Positions 46,341-56,799 are shown, counted from the stretch's first letter. The stretch is DNA of 64,000 bases from Cristatella mucedo (GCA_009760855.2 WPIO01000007.1:1615001-1679000); one strand, 5' to 3'. Program-made: numbers and translations. Notes: generated from the sequence alone by a model not told the origin.

Positions 46341-47640
46341 CATAATAATAATAATAATAATAATAATTCACCTGATAAAGCGCCCTCAGAGAACTTAATC
46401 TCTCTCTAGGCGCTTTACATTTGCTGTAAAGTGAAATGCAATTGAATGGTAAGTAAAATCATGCTTGAAAAAACAAACGAAATGAATAATATGGTTAGGG
46501 GTGACATGCACAGGGTCAGCATGCAAATGTGGTTAGTAGCAGCATGCACAGTGTCAGCACGCATAAGCACATCAAGGACGAATCACAGGGATCCACTAAA
46601 TGCTGTCCTAAATAGGTGTGTTTTTAGGTTCCTTTTAAATGTGGTCAGGTCAGGGGATGTTCTGACGCAGGTCGGGAGGGAGTTCCAGGCTTTGGGAGCG
46701 TATGAACTAAATGCACGGTCTCCAAAGGATTTAAGGTTTGTATGAGGTATTTCTAGACTGTTGGATTCCGAAAAGCGGGTGGTACGATGCTTGGCCTGAT
46801 GGGGTAGTATATCTGACAGATAGGCTGGAGCCATAGAATAAAGGGACCTAAAAGTGAGGGACAAAACCTTGAAGTCAATCCGTTGCTTGACTGGTAGCCA
46901 ATGCAGGTCGGCGAGAAGTGGAGTAATGTGGCAACTGCGACGCTCACGACAGACAAGCCTAGCAGCAGAGTTTTGCACCAGCTGCAATCGCCTGATCGCA
47001 CATGCTGGTAGGCCAGTGAGCAGTGATTTGCAGAAGTCGAGACAGGATGTCACGAATGCATGGACCAACTTGGACGTGGTATCTTGATCTAAACAGGCCC
47101 GAATTTTAGCAATGTTATGAAGCTGAAAATAGGCGGATTTGACTGTGGAGCTGATATGATCGTCTAACGAGAGGTCGCTTTGGAATATGACACCTAGATT
47201 TCGAGCTGATTCGACAGGAGATATGCTGGCAGAGCCAATTTTGAGAGTCAGCCTTTCCAATCTCTGGATCGCACTGGGTTTGCCCATAACTAGTAAGTTA
47301 GTTTTATCATCGTTAAGTTTTAAAAAATTTGCTGCAATCCATGTGCGGATGTCATCAATGCATGCAGCTAGTGAGTTTAGAGAATTTGAGGTGCTCGAAG
47401 GCTGGGAGGGATCAAAGCAATGGTACAACTGAGTGTCATCTGCATAGATGTGAAAGCCTAGATTGTGCTTGGCAATCACATCAGCAAGAGGCAGAGTATA
47501 AACCGTGAAAAGAACCGGACCTAGCACTGAGCGCTGAGGTACTCCATATTTCAGAGGTACTTCACATGATCTTTGTCCATTCACGTCAATACTCTGGACT
47601 CTCCCACTGAGATAGGACCTGAACCACTGCAGCAGGCACC
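46341..47640 (-). mobile_element. LINE-A, best-preserved copy (5'-truncated)
   Basis: A 333-codon minus-strand frame (47,584 down to 46,583) is uninterrupted: GVPQRSVLGPVLF (usual Gly of PQGS is Arg), NLGFHIYADDTQLYHCF (catalytic YADD intact), NFLKLNDDKTNLLVMGKPS, NLGVIFQSDLSLDDHISST, SAARLVCRERRSCHITPLLA, LHWLPVKQRIDFKVLSLTFR, FGDRAFSSYAPKAWNSLP and FKRNLKTHLFRTAFSGSL. Upstream, in the same sense, remnants of LQWFRSYLSGRVQS run to about 47,640, where the copy is cut off before the palm block with the first Asp. The 3' UTR ends in the stem-loop and an ATT-type tail at 46,346-46,366. Intact coding implies recent insertion, but it lacks endonuclease and half the RT, so it cannot move by itself. 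Confidence 0.92.
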
Positions 47641-47849
47641 GGGTAAAGCGGCGTTTACACGATCCACTTTCCTCCTGACCGATGCCAACTTTTCTACTAG
47701 TTGGGACGTTTACACTAGCGATTTGATGGCCGACTTAGTCCCACTCACAGCCCATGCTGTAAAGCAGGAGACTGGTAGAAACAGGGTTTACTACTGATAG
47801 TAATAGTAACATGTTTGATATAGTGCCCACATATAACTCAGTAATAATA

Positions 47850-48035
47850 ATAATAGTAATAATAATAATAATGCACTTGGTAAAGCGCCCTCTGAGAACT
47901 CGATCTCTTTCTAGGCGCTTTACATTTGCTGCAAAGGAAGCATGATGGAATGTTTAGTGTTAGCATACGGTTTCTCCGAAAAGATGTCAATATATCCCCT
48001 GTAAAAGTTAGGTTCGCTGGTGCAGTCATCTAATT
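47850..48035 (-). mobile_element. LINE-A 3' tail, minus strand
   Basis: Plus-strand view: AATAATAATAATAATGCACTTG, GTAAAGCGCCCTCTGAGAAC...CTAGGCGCTTTAC, then a short divergent 3' UTR. Confidence 0.8.
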
Positions 48036-48256
48036 AGAGTAGTATGATAAGAATAAAAATGCAAGGAAGATAAGTATATAAAAAGTCGGGAAATTTCGCA
48101 GTGCCAAGTAGCGTGTGCCGTTATGGGTGTGGGGGCGTGTAGGGCTTAGTAATGAGTGCAGTTATGGGTTTGTTATTGGGTTTCATAAACAGTCGCACGG
48201 CGTCTTCTAAGTAGAAAAGGCTTCAGCTTTGGCTGCAAGGCATAAGCGTTCCATGT

Positions 48257-48535
48257 TCAAGGACTTGCTCTGAACCCTTCAATGTAACTCGAGCCTACAA
48301 ACGCCAGCCATTTTTCTTTGGGCAGCAGGGTGTATGAGGTGAGCCCCAGTGTTTTGATTGGTCGGCTAGTCCAATAACGAGCCAAAAAAGTAGATACAGC
48401 TTCTCCTTCATGAAAGTCTGCCGACTGGGCTTCTTTCCCAAAATGTGGTAACATATTAGGATCTATGAGCCCAAGGCTCGTAGTGAAATAGGGTCTTGGA
48501 ACCGTCTCACAGTCTGCCAAGTAATAGCGCCCCAT
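48257..48535 (-). CDS. Uncharacterised short ORF, divergent from KRIT1
   Basis: 92 codons from ATG to TGA on the minus strand, starting MGRYYLADCETVPRPYFTTS and including LPKEKWLAFVGSSYIEGF. Composition is balanced, it is not low-complexity, and it does not overlap a recognised repeat. Its ATG lies 85 bp from the KRIT1 ATG, so the two could share a bidirectional promoter. Alternatively it could be a single exon (a TTGGCAG acceptor and a GTAGGC donor lie inside) or a chance frame. I recognise no domain and propose no function. Confidence 0.35.
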   Translation of the reverse strand: MGRYYLADCETVPRPYFTTSLGLIDPNMLPHFGKEAQSADFHEGEAVSTFLARYWTSRPIKTLGLTSYTLLPKEKWLAFVGSSYIEGFRASP

Positions 48536-48620
48536 CGATCGCTAGCAGGCACCGGTGCCATGTCACTGCCACATCGCAGCCGCGTCACACCGCCATTTCA
48601 TGCTGGACGCATAGGCAGCC
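48536..48620. promoter_or_regulatory. Short interval upstream of the KRIT1 start
   Basis: 85 bases between two divergent start codons. It contains an in-frame TAG (GGACGCATAGGCAGCC) just upstream of the KRIT1 ATG, which fixes that start. A shared promoter or 5' UTR is an inference; no motif was identified. Confidence 0.3.
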
Positions 48621-48933
48621 ATGGACGGCCTCGAGCTTCACCTTGCGGTCATTCGCCCGAAGCCGCCACCGCCGTCGAACTCGACGCAGCAAACGACGGA
48701 GCTGAAGCCAAAGTGGTTCGATCTGATGCTGATTGACTCCCAGGCCTCCAATGCATCGGCTCTCGCAGGCACACATGGCGCAGGCAGCGACTCGCTCTCG
48801 GGCAGCACCGGCGGAGCGCAGGCCGAGACGAAGCAGTTGCCCAGGGTCTTTGTGCCTCACGAAGCCGACCCGGCCGAGCGAGCACTCGACCACCTGTTTC
48901 GGTTCACCGGAGCGGAGCGCGGAGGGCTCAGGG
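48621..48933 (+). CDS. KRIT1: KRIT1/CCM1-like scaffold, exon 1 (start)
   Basis: First coding exon of a KRIT1-like gene. It starts MDGLELHLAVIRPK, matching the N-terminal AVIRPK of vertebrate KRIT1. It then has a Ser/Gly/Ala-rich insert (about residues 45-70) and ends ALDHLFRFTGAERGGLR, matching the ILDYVVE...GIRG region. The ATG is fixed by an upstream in-frame stop. Donor GGGTGAGT, phase 1. KRIT1 is a cytoplasmic scaffold at cell junctions. In vertebrates it binds ICAP1, CCM2, Rap1 and HEG1 and restrains MEKK3/Rho signalling. Domain order there is a Nudix-like N-terminus, three NPxY/F motifs, ankyrin repeats and FERM; this window shows the same order across nine exons (about 508 codons, more with two extra exons). 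The FERM remainder lies beyond the window. Confidence 0.92.
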
Positions 48934-49055
48934 GTGAGTGCCTCGAGTCTCCCCCTGTGTGACTTCCGCTCGCCCCAGCAGTGGTGGCACACGCTGCCAC
49001 CAGCGCTGATTGGTGACCCATTGGTCGTGCGCACTCCTGTACGCTTTTCCTGTAG

Positions 49056-49157
49056 CGCTTCGAGCTCTGCTCGTGCCGCCGAGCCCGTACGAGACGGAGG
49101 TGAACAGGAAGCTGGTGGTGAAAGCTGCCCTGTTTTGCCTCGTCGTGGACCCAGGCG
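49056..49157 (+). CDS. KRIT1: KRIT1-like, exon 2
   Basis: Acceptor CTTTTCCTGTAG, donor GTATGT, phases 1 and 1. Reads LRALLVPPSPYETE, then NRKLVVKAALFCLVVDP, aligning with the strand-rich N-terminal domain of KRIT1 (KRVVLMKKFPL..., EASLFIVPSVV). Residues about 105-138. A 122-bp intron separates it from exon 1, by far the shortest in the gene. Confidence 0.88.
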
Positions 49158-50409
49158 GTATGTTGCAGCGCGAGCTCGAGCACTTTTCGGTGCCCGTGCA
49201 TTTGCTTTTCTCGGAGAGAATTTTGGCGTATATTTTAAGGCTTTCACTGTATCCTAGCCGATTTTTCGTATTTGCTGCTGTGACCTGCAGTCGCCCCCTG
49301 CATCAGGACAGGTGCCAGGCATCTTCTTGCCCTGCCTCAGCTGCATTGGTAAAGTGGCAAGCTATATGACTTGCTGTTGCTTAGGGAATTGTGGTATGGC
49401 TGTTTACGTTTTGTCCAGACTGGCCATCCACGCGATTTTGCATGCTGCCGACCCTGCGGCACTAGGTAAAACAAAAGTGGTACTGCAAATTTGTCTAACA
49501 GCCTCCATGTACAGCACGTACTCCTGTCAACAAAGTTTGCCAGTTCGAGCAAGCCTTGTGGACAGCTGTGCATGCTCGAGTTGCCAGCGGTAGAAAAATA
49601 GCTTTGCGGAAGCAGGAAGAAGCAGCTACCGATGGCGTCTAGTGATGCAGGTGTCTGCCGACTGCAAAACCAAAACACCCGGAAGTGCCCCCATATCACC
49701 TTAGTAGATAACCCCTTGGTTGCATCGAGCATTGAGCTCGAAGTTGACAGAGCCGATGAGCGCAGAAAAAAGTAGTGCCATTCTGTCGGGGTTGAATTTA
49801 CATGAACCACAGCGTGCAGCAGATTTTGGGCTTATGTGCAGTGCACATTTGTCAATTTAGATTATGTTGCTGAAGTGTGTTCTGTTCTTAGTTCATCTGA
49901 CGTTTCAACTGGAGGGTTGGGATTTATGCGATTTTTGGTGTGCTGACCTCAGGAAGTGCAAGACATGCAATTATTTGCGAAGTTACTTGGTCTGTCAGTT
50001 TCTGGAAATTACCATTTTGACCACCCATGATCAATATGATGCACCAATATTTTCACTTGGCACTATATTTTTTATCGGTTAATTTCGATTAGGATTTAAC
50101 CTCACTCCAAGGATTAACTGAGTTGTAATGTGTAATGTAGCAGCGCACTCAGTAGAACTGACGCGTTTCTAATTCTCACCGGAATCTTTGTCAAGATATT
50201 TATAATAAAGCCACATGCTACGAGAAGGTGCAGTGGATGCTGAATCTCTTTTCGTCGATATCGCTTATAAGACCAGCATGGCTAAAAGGTGCGATGGTGT
50301 CTGTGTGAATGGAGTAAGCTTTGATGACTTGGTTTATCTATTACAGACTAAAACTGGGTAGCTTCTCTCATTTGTAACTTGTAATGTTATTTGATACTGC
50401 TACACCATA

Positions 50410-50815
50410 CCTCGTGCAAACCTTAAATCCTTTGGAGACCGTGCATTTAGTTCATACGCTCCCAAAGCCTGGAACTCCCTCCCGACCTGCGTCAGAACAT
50501 CCCCTGACCTGACCACATTTAAAAGGAACTTAAAAACACCTATTTAGGACAGCATTTAGTGGATCCCTGTGATTCGTCCTTGATGTGCTTATGCGTGCTG
50601 ACACTGTGCATGCTGCCACTAACCACATTTGCATGCTGACCCTGTGCATGTCACCCCTAACCATATTATTCATTTTGTTTGTTTTTCAAGCATAATTTTA
50701 CTTACTATTCTGTTGCATATCACTTTGCAGCATATGTAAAGCGCCTAGAAAGAGATTAAGTTCTCTGAGGGCGCTTTATCAAGTGCAATATTATTATTAT
50801 ATTATTATTATTATA
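50410..50815 (+). mobile_element. LINE-A 3' end in KRIT1 intron 2
   Basis: Begins in the coding C-terminus (CTTTGGAGACCGTGCATTTAG), passes the complete 3' UTR and stem-loop, and ends in (ATT)n. Very close in sequence to the 46.3-kb copy. The rest of 49,158-50,410 and 50,815-51,205 holds nothing recognised. Confidence 0.9.
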
Positions 50816-51204
50816 CCTGCCCCGAGCAATGCTGGGACATGATTTTGATGTTGGTTTTAGGTGAAGAGGCCATAATGTAGGTGGTTTTTGCCCTCTAGAA
50901 GTGACTTAATTGCTGCATTGACTGATCCTGCCTAGGATGTTGGTTTTCTGACACTTTCACGAGCTAAGACGACTTAGCTATAGTTAACAGAAGCCTTTTT
51001 AGAGCACAAACCCACGGGTGTACTGCTGGTGGCAGTGAATGCAACGAACCGTTTTCTGCGTGAATTCTGGTTCTATTTTACATATTCTTTACCAGAAGCT
51101 TTTCTTTTCATCTATTCAGAAGTGCACACTTCAAAACGTCAGCTGTCGTGTAGTGTTACCAGTGCTAGTAGTTCGTATCTTCGGTTCATGCCGTGTTCTC
51201 TGTT

Positions 51205-51303
51205 CCTTTTGCAGCAAATGTAAAGCGCCTAGAAAGAGATTAAGTTCTCTGAGCGCGCTTTATCAAGTACATTATTAATGTTATTATTATTATTATTATT
51301 ACT
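51205..51303 (+). mobile_element. LINE-A tail only
   Basis: Just the last ~95 bases: GCAGCAAATGTAAAGCGCC, stem-loop, (ATT)n. A severely truncated insertion or a SINE-like passenger. Confidence 0.85.
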
Positions 51304-51629
51304 CGTCAAGTTTGGGCCGGACCGGTGAAGCTGGAATGGCTCCAGGCTGGGGAGCACTCGATAGGTACTTTGCTCCCCTAAGATGGAGCATTTTTTCTAT
51401 GCACTGACCAGTAACAGACGCACTGGTACTCAGTTATCACTAGGGCAGTCTTAGCAGCTAGATGGAGCATTCAAATGTCCCAACGTGAGTGCTCGGTGCG
51501 TATGCTGACAAGAATGACAGCCAGCCGTATTGGCTTTCTGGATGCCGCAGTTTACCGGCTTGTCATGGTCAGAGAGCAGTTGCTTTCCAACTCTGAATGT
51601 AAGCTCGAAGGTCATGGCTGCGTAATCTA

Positions 51630-51925
51630 ATCTCCGTCTGTAACTCCACAAAGCCAGCGACTACGTAGGTGTTTGGGTGTTGCATAGGAGATTTTTCAAT
51701 AACGCACTCAAAGCCTAAACGGTTTTCGGTATGCATTCAGTAGCTAACAGACTTCATCTCACGCAACAAAGAGAAAGTGAGAAGCATAGCGGAGTCAGGA
51801 GAGCAGTTGAGACAGTGAGTAGCATGGAGGTTGGAAAGGTTGTGCTCTAGTCTGCAGATTCGAGAGTAGATGCCATTGTGTAAGAATCGTGGAAGTGAGT
51901 TCCACAGTCTAGGACGTGCCTAGCA
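51630..51925 (-). mobile_element. LINE-B 3' end in KRIT1 intron 2
   Basis: Plus-strand view: CTCCGTCTGTAACTCCACAA, GCATTCAGTAGCTAACAGAC, AAGAGAAAGTGAGAAGCATAG, then the coding end (AAGAATCGTGGAAGTGAG = FLRN..L inverted). Confidence 0.8.
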
Positions 51926-51954
51926 AAGCTGCTGTTGCTAAGCGAGATACGGAT

Positions 51955-52175
51955 AGCGTGATCACCCTGAAGATTGTGATAAGTGTAATTTTGCATGCTG
52001 ACCCAGTGCATGTAACCCCTAACCATGTTATTCATTTTGTTTGTTTTTCAAGCATGATTTTACTTACTATTCTATTGCGTATCACTTTGCAGCAAATGTA
52101 AAGCGCCTAGAAAGAGATTAAGTTCTCTGAGGGCGCTTTATCAAGTGCAATATTATTATTATTATTATTATTATA
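51955..52175 (+). mobile_element. LINE-A 3' end
   Basis: TGCATGCTGACCCAGTGCATG, CCCCTAACCATGTTATTCA, stem-loop and (ATT)n. 5'-truncated within the 3' UTR. Confidence 0.88.
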
Positions 52176-52419
52176 AGTGTCGCTGGGAGCAAGCTGATCA
52201 CAGCCTAGTGGTTTCATCACACCCACGAAATTCGCAGCCCTTTACTGATGGATTTGAACAGCACTGGGAGTATCGTCGTGGGCTGTATGCAATCGAGTGC
52301 GCCCATTTGTATGATGCCTATCTGAGAAACTGATTCGCAAATTAAATTAGTTTCTCGGGAAGCTCTGGGGTAATTACCTCGAGCGAGCTGTTTGCCGGTG
52401 CTGCGCACTCTTTTCTTTG

Positions 52420-52506
52420 CAGCAAATGTAAAGCGCCTAGAAAGAGATTGAGTTCTCTGAGGGCACTTTATAAAGTGCATTATTATTATTATTATTATTA
52501 TTATTA
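52420..52506 (+). mobile_element. LINE-A tail only
   Basis: GCAGCAAATGTAAAGCGCC, stem-loop with GAGGGCACTTTATAAAGTG, (ATT)n. It ends only ~55 bp before KRIT1 exon 3. Confidence 0.88.
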
Positions 52507-52562
52507 GTTTAAGAGCGTGCACTCTGCTACTACTGTGAAGCAGCACGTGCTTTATCTTCCAG

Positions 52563-52704
52563 ACAAGCTAAATCCAAGCTTTGTGGACAACATTCCGAGT
52601 ACTCCGGGGTTCTACGACCTGGCATTCGTGGCCGATGCCAGCAGCACGTCAAATAACGCAACTTTTTCGAGGCCTGCCAAAGTCATGTTGAATCGCCTTC
52701 TGTT
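52563..52704 (+). CDS. KRIT1: KRIT1-like, exon 3
   Basis: Acceptor TTTATCTTCCAG, donor GTGAGT, phases 1 and 2. Reads KLNPSFVDNIPSTPGFYDL, then SRPAKVMLNRLLL. Aligns with the KRIT1 part around TPGCPIFYCLQ...LTARMLIALDKWL. Residues about 139-185. The intron before it is 3.4 kb and full of LINE pieces. Confidence 0.82.
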
Positions 52705-53404
52705 GTGAGTATTGCAACGGCTGCAGGCATGCCCGCCTGCCGTGTGTTGCCACTCCTAGCTGGAATCGAGCGATACTAAGCAATCGGTGCAACCTACCTT
52801 CACTGTTTGCTTGCCCCTGTCTTCTTACTCACGGCTAAACTTCTATGCGATAGCCACACCTGTAAGAGGTGAAATAGCCAATCGTCTACTCCTATCGTTG
52901 AGCTCATTCTTGGCTCGAGATAGGCGACAGAAGGTGCTATGAAGGTCCATGGCTCGGCCTATCCATCCAATGTGCGTGCGTGCCGTACAAGCTGGACGAT
53001 GGTGTCAGATCCACGGGTGGACTGCCAAAACTTGTCTAGTGTTGCATCAAAGCCTTTGAGGCTTTGATCTGGCTCGTTGTGCACGTTGTGCACATAATTT
53101 TGCCTAAGCACGTGTACGATGTCTCTGCGGAAAGATTCTTTTGAAAGCAGAACTGAAAGAGGAAATATTTATTGGTAGTAAAAACTTATAATAAAGATTG
53201 GGGTCTGTAGATAAACGGCACTAGATCAGCCAGATTATGACTGCCAAAATATTATTCACGGTTCCTGAATTATAATAGCTCTGAATCGGTTATCTAATAA
53301 CCCATAGTTGAGCGGAATACAAGTAAAAGTCATGTATTTGGTATTGCTACGTCATGTAATTGCAGTTAAACTCGAGTAGCTGTGCACATGGCTTTCAGCC
53401 TGCT

Positions 53405-53853
53405 AGCAGCTGAGCTCCAGTCGTTGAGCCAAGCGGTAAGGCCACTAGGTAAGGCGGTTGCTTTCACGACCTCGGTCCCGAGATCGTGGGTTCGAATACT
53501 GCAGTGAGTGATTCTTTATCGCCACTGCAAGCGGTGGTGATAATAATAATAATAATAATAATAATAATTCACTTGATAAAGCGCCCTCAGAGAACTTAAT
53601 CTCTCTCTAGGCGCTTTACATTTGCTGGAAAGTGAAATGCAATTGAATGGTAAGTAAAATCATGCTTGAAAAACAAACGAAATGAATAATATGGTTAGGG
53701 GTGACATGCACAGGGCCAGCATGCAAATGTGGTTAATGGCAGCATGCACGGTGTCAGCACGCATAAGCACATCAAGGACGAATCACAGGGACCCACTAAA
53801 TGATAGCCGTAAAGGCTCTTCTGTCGCTATACAAAAAGAGGCTGTTTAATCAG
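53405..53853 (+). mobile_element. SINE-B split by a LINE-A insertion
   Basis: SINE-B head and body at 53,405-53,539 (box A GAGCCAAGCGGTAAGGCC, box B GATCGTGGGTTCGAATAC, TTCTTTATCGCC, GCGGTGGTGATA). It resumes at 53,803-53,853 (TGATAGCCGTAAAGGCTC, AGAGGCTGTTTAATCAGC). Between them is a minus-strand LINE-A 3' end (53,540-53,802). The repeated TGATA on both sides looks like the target-site duplication. Confidence 0.85.
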
Positions 53854-54858
53854 CTAGGATTTTTTTTAGGTACAAATTATGAAACGAGCAAGCGCACCTC
53901 CTGCCACCTAGTTACTTGCTTTCGATTTGTGGTAGTACCCTAACATTATACAAATATGCACATTTTTTTGCCCAATACACCGGGCTTCAGCTCGAGCAGG
54001 GGGGGGGTAAGTAATTTAAAGCCGAGGCTTTACTACAAGCCTTGTGCTGGGTGCTGAATGAAGGGTAGTCTCGATGGCTCAACTGGACAGCAACACTAAA
54101 GATGCTCCCTGCTCGAGGCAAAATTCTCATCATGTACTCAGTCCCAACGCAGATGGTCCCCAATCGCTCTGCATTTTTAAATTTAAAGCAAATACAAATT
54201 ACGGCAAGCTGCATTTCCCCCTGCAACCGACCTATGTCACTTGACGATATGTCAGTGTTACGGGTCAATGCAGCCGATGCTCCTGCTTTGGTGTATAATT
54301 GCATGCACTATCATGAATTTTCCTTGCGAATTCTGATTTCCACCCTTGGATCATCGGCTAGGATCTGTGGTGGACTATGCCACCTTTGATCAGATTCGGT
54401 GGCCAGATCGGATTTTAATCGGATCAATCGATTCGATTCGATCGGTCTCTGTGGCTGGCAGCTCAGACTGCTGAGTCATTTAGGCTCAGGCGTTGCATTC
54501 GCTATGCACAAGCTATTCCCTGCTTAATGCAGGATTTTGTGCTGCCTTTGGGAAGGTTCAAACGGTGTATGCCTCTCATGCATAGTATTTGCATGCAAGA
54601 CTGCTGTCTCAGTCGTCGGCAGCTGCTTGCCTGTTTTATTTTGCAATTGAATCGGTGGTTTTTATAGTTATCGTTTTTCACGTTGCACTGGATGCCACTC
54701 GGTTTGTCTCAAGCAAACATGCTCTTTTGTTTTGATCTGTTTGCCTGCGGCTGCTGGCGCTCACACCTTGTACGTCAGCACTGCTTGTCTTATGCCTTTC
54801 TGACACGCGTTAGTGGCCAGAATGGTCATTCGCTGAGAGAGCGGCCGTGCGACTGTAG

Positions 54859-55153
54859 GTGGATGGAAGATAAGTGTGGTGCAGCAAACTTTGTGGACAT
54901 GCTACTTCGTCTCTCGGTTGATACAAGACTCGTACTGTCGGTCGACAATCCGGCTTACATACCTCGAAATCGGTCGACACTGCGGGTGTTCAAGCATAGC
55001 GTCTTGACGAATGCGGCTGCTGCAGCTACATCAGAAAACCTAGCCGAGCGGTGCACTGCAAACGTTGCATTCACGCGCATGATGGCTATAGAAAAGTGCG
55101 ATCGCGTTGTCATTAATGCCCTGTTCGGCTCGGGACTGCCATATAAGCCTGGG
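54859..55153 (+). CDS. KRIT1: KRIT1-like, exon 4 (NPxY region)
   Basis: Acceptor GCGACTGTAG, donor GTAAGG, phases 2 and 0. Continues LWMEDKCGAANFVDMLLRL (cf. ALDKWLDE) and carries the intact motif DNPAYIP at about residues 216-219, equal to the ICAP1-binding NPAY of vertebrate KRIT1. A five-Ala stretch and AIEKCDRVVINALFGSG follow (cf. ALEKADTCIYNPLFGSD). The second motif is NALF, without the proline. Confidence 0.92.
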
Positions 55154-55248
55154 GTAAGGCTGCTAATAATCCAATGTCAGTCGCCCTGCTGCTGTCCGTG
55201 TCGGCTTTGGGTGGCTGTGTCAGAACATTTTTTTCTTATTCCCTTCAG

Positions 55249-55343
55249 GTGGATGCCTATTCTGTTAACAAATTCTGGGGCATGGGCAAACCCGACATGA
55301 CTAAGATTAAGTTGCCTCCAGCGAGAATGATGAACAAAAGCAG
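55249..55343 (+). CDS. KRIT1: KRIT1-like, exon 5
   Basis: Acceptor TTCCCTTCAG, donor GTAATC, phases 0 and 2. Reads VDAYSVNKFWGMGKPDMTKI, matching [20 protein letters not shown] of vertebrate KRIT1. The third NPxF motif is replaced by NKFW. Confidence 0.93.
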
Positions 55344-55609
55344 GTAATCCATCGATCGCATTCAACGCTGCAAGCTTCTGCCGTAGTAGCAATATTGGCC
55401 ATGCCAGTGCAGTAGCTGCTGCTGCTGCTGCATTGCCGCTAGCCTATACATAGCCGCCTTGTTGCTGTGACCGTTTAAAGGACGTTTTTAACTTGGCTTG
55501 TGTGCATACTGCTTCAGCGGCGGCTTCAGCAGTAGCCTCTATTGTGATGCCATGAGCACGTGCCGTCGGCAGCATGTGTATCACAGGCATTCTAATCGCA
55601 TAATTCCAG

Positions 55610-55747
55610 TGACTGGGCCGCTCGATTTCCACTGCACAAGCTAGCCTTTGAGGGCGACGCGTTGCAAATCATGGAGCACCTGAAGCTTGGCTACAAGGCG
55701 ACTGAGCGCGACTTCTATACTTGGATGCCAATCCACTATGCTGCATG
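55610..55747 (+). CDS. KRIT1: KRIT1-like, exon 6 (ankyrin repeats begin)
   Basis: Acceptor CATAATTCCAG, donor GTATGT, phases 2 and 2. Reads DWAARFPLHKLAFEGD, then WMPIHYAAW, matching DDFPLHRSACEGD and WAPIHYACW. First ankyrin repeat and start of the second. Residues about 316-361. Confidence 0.93.
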
Positions 55748-56129
55748 GTATGTACGTGTTGGGATCGCCGGGCGGTGGGGCTTGGGGGGTTATCATCAGA
55801 CAGGACTGAAGCAGGGTGATGCAAATATAAAAACTTGTTGGCCTTTTGCATAGCGCCCCAGAAGAACTAGACCTTTGTAGGAGCTCTGGTCTGCAAGTTG
55901 CACTTAACCATGCACAGCTAAGCACTAAAAGGATATGGAAGAAAAAGCCACATTCAGTGGGGTGCTATTCAAAAGCATGTCACTCTTGCTCTAGTCAAAA
56001 CGTGTTCATTAAAAACAATGTACTATGCACTCGTATGGAGCAAAGGCTGTAAGGAACGGGCGGTTTTGTACTTCTTTTTTAATGTAGCCTAATCAGGCAA
56101 TGGTGTTATGTAAGTTGTTAATGAGTTCT

Positions 56130-56560
56130 CGGCTTTGGTAATGTGATCACTGAGAGCACGGTCTCCAAGAAACTTTTGAATAGTTGGAGGAACAACCAAT
56201 CGACTAGCCAGAAGACCCGGTTGTATGACGCTTATGCAAGTAGTTCTGATTGGTAGACCGGACAGAGAGAATCAAGGGACTTCAATGTCAGAGGCCTGAC
56301 CTCGAATTCGTTATGCAGCCTGATGGGGAGCCAATGCAGTTAAGTGATAAGTAATACATGTGGCAACTGCGAAGTTCACGACAGACAAACCTAGCTGAAG
56401 ACTTTTGCACCAACCATAAGCATATAATTGCATAGATAAGATGACCTACAGGTCGAAGGTTATACAAGTCCTGTCGGGATGTCATGAATGCGTAGACCAG
56501 CTTGGCTGTGATGGCCTAATCTAATCAAGCCCAAATTTTTGCAATGCAGCTTGGATGAAA
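56130..56560 (-). mobile_element. LINE-A coding fragment in KRIT1 intron 6
   Basis: Minus-strand remnants of FGDRAF, HWLP, RELRSCHMYYL (cf. RERRSCHITPL) and SRQDLYNL. Heavily mutated. Confidence 0.7.
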
Positions 56561-56614
56561 GATTAGCTTTCGTTAAGCTTTCTAATTTCCAAAGACATAA
56601 AATAAATAAAATAT

Positions 56615-56785
56615 TAGCTGATTTAACAGCCTCTTTTTGTATAGAGACAGAAGAGCCTTTACGACTATCGCCTCCACTTGCAGTGGTGATAAATGATCGC
56701 CCACCGCAGGATTCGAACCCACGACCTCGGGGCCAAGGTCGTGAAAAGCAACCACCTTACCTAGTGAGCCATTACGGCCCATTAT
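56615..56785 (-). mobile_element. SINE-B, minus strand
   Basis: Plus-strand view: TTAACAGCCTCTTTTTGTATA, GCAGTGGTGATAAATGATCG, GGATTCGAACCCACGACCTC (box B inverted), TTACCTAGTGAGCCATTACG (box A inverted). Full length. Confidence 0.85.
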
Positions 56786-56799
56786 AGACACTTGGTTAG

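Noticed and set aside
53405-53540. Possible tRNA gene (box A and box B present)
   Set aside because: No cloverleaf pairing, and the sequence continues into the SINE-B body shared by other copies.
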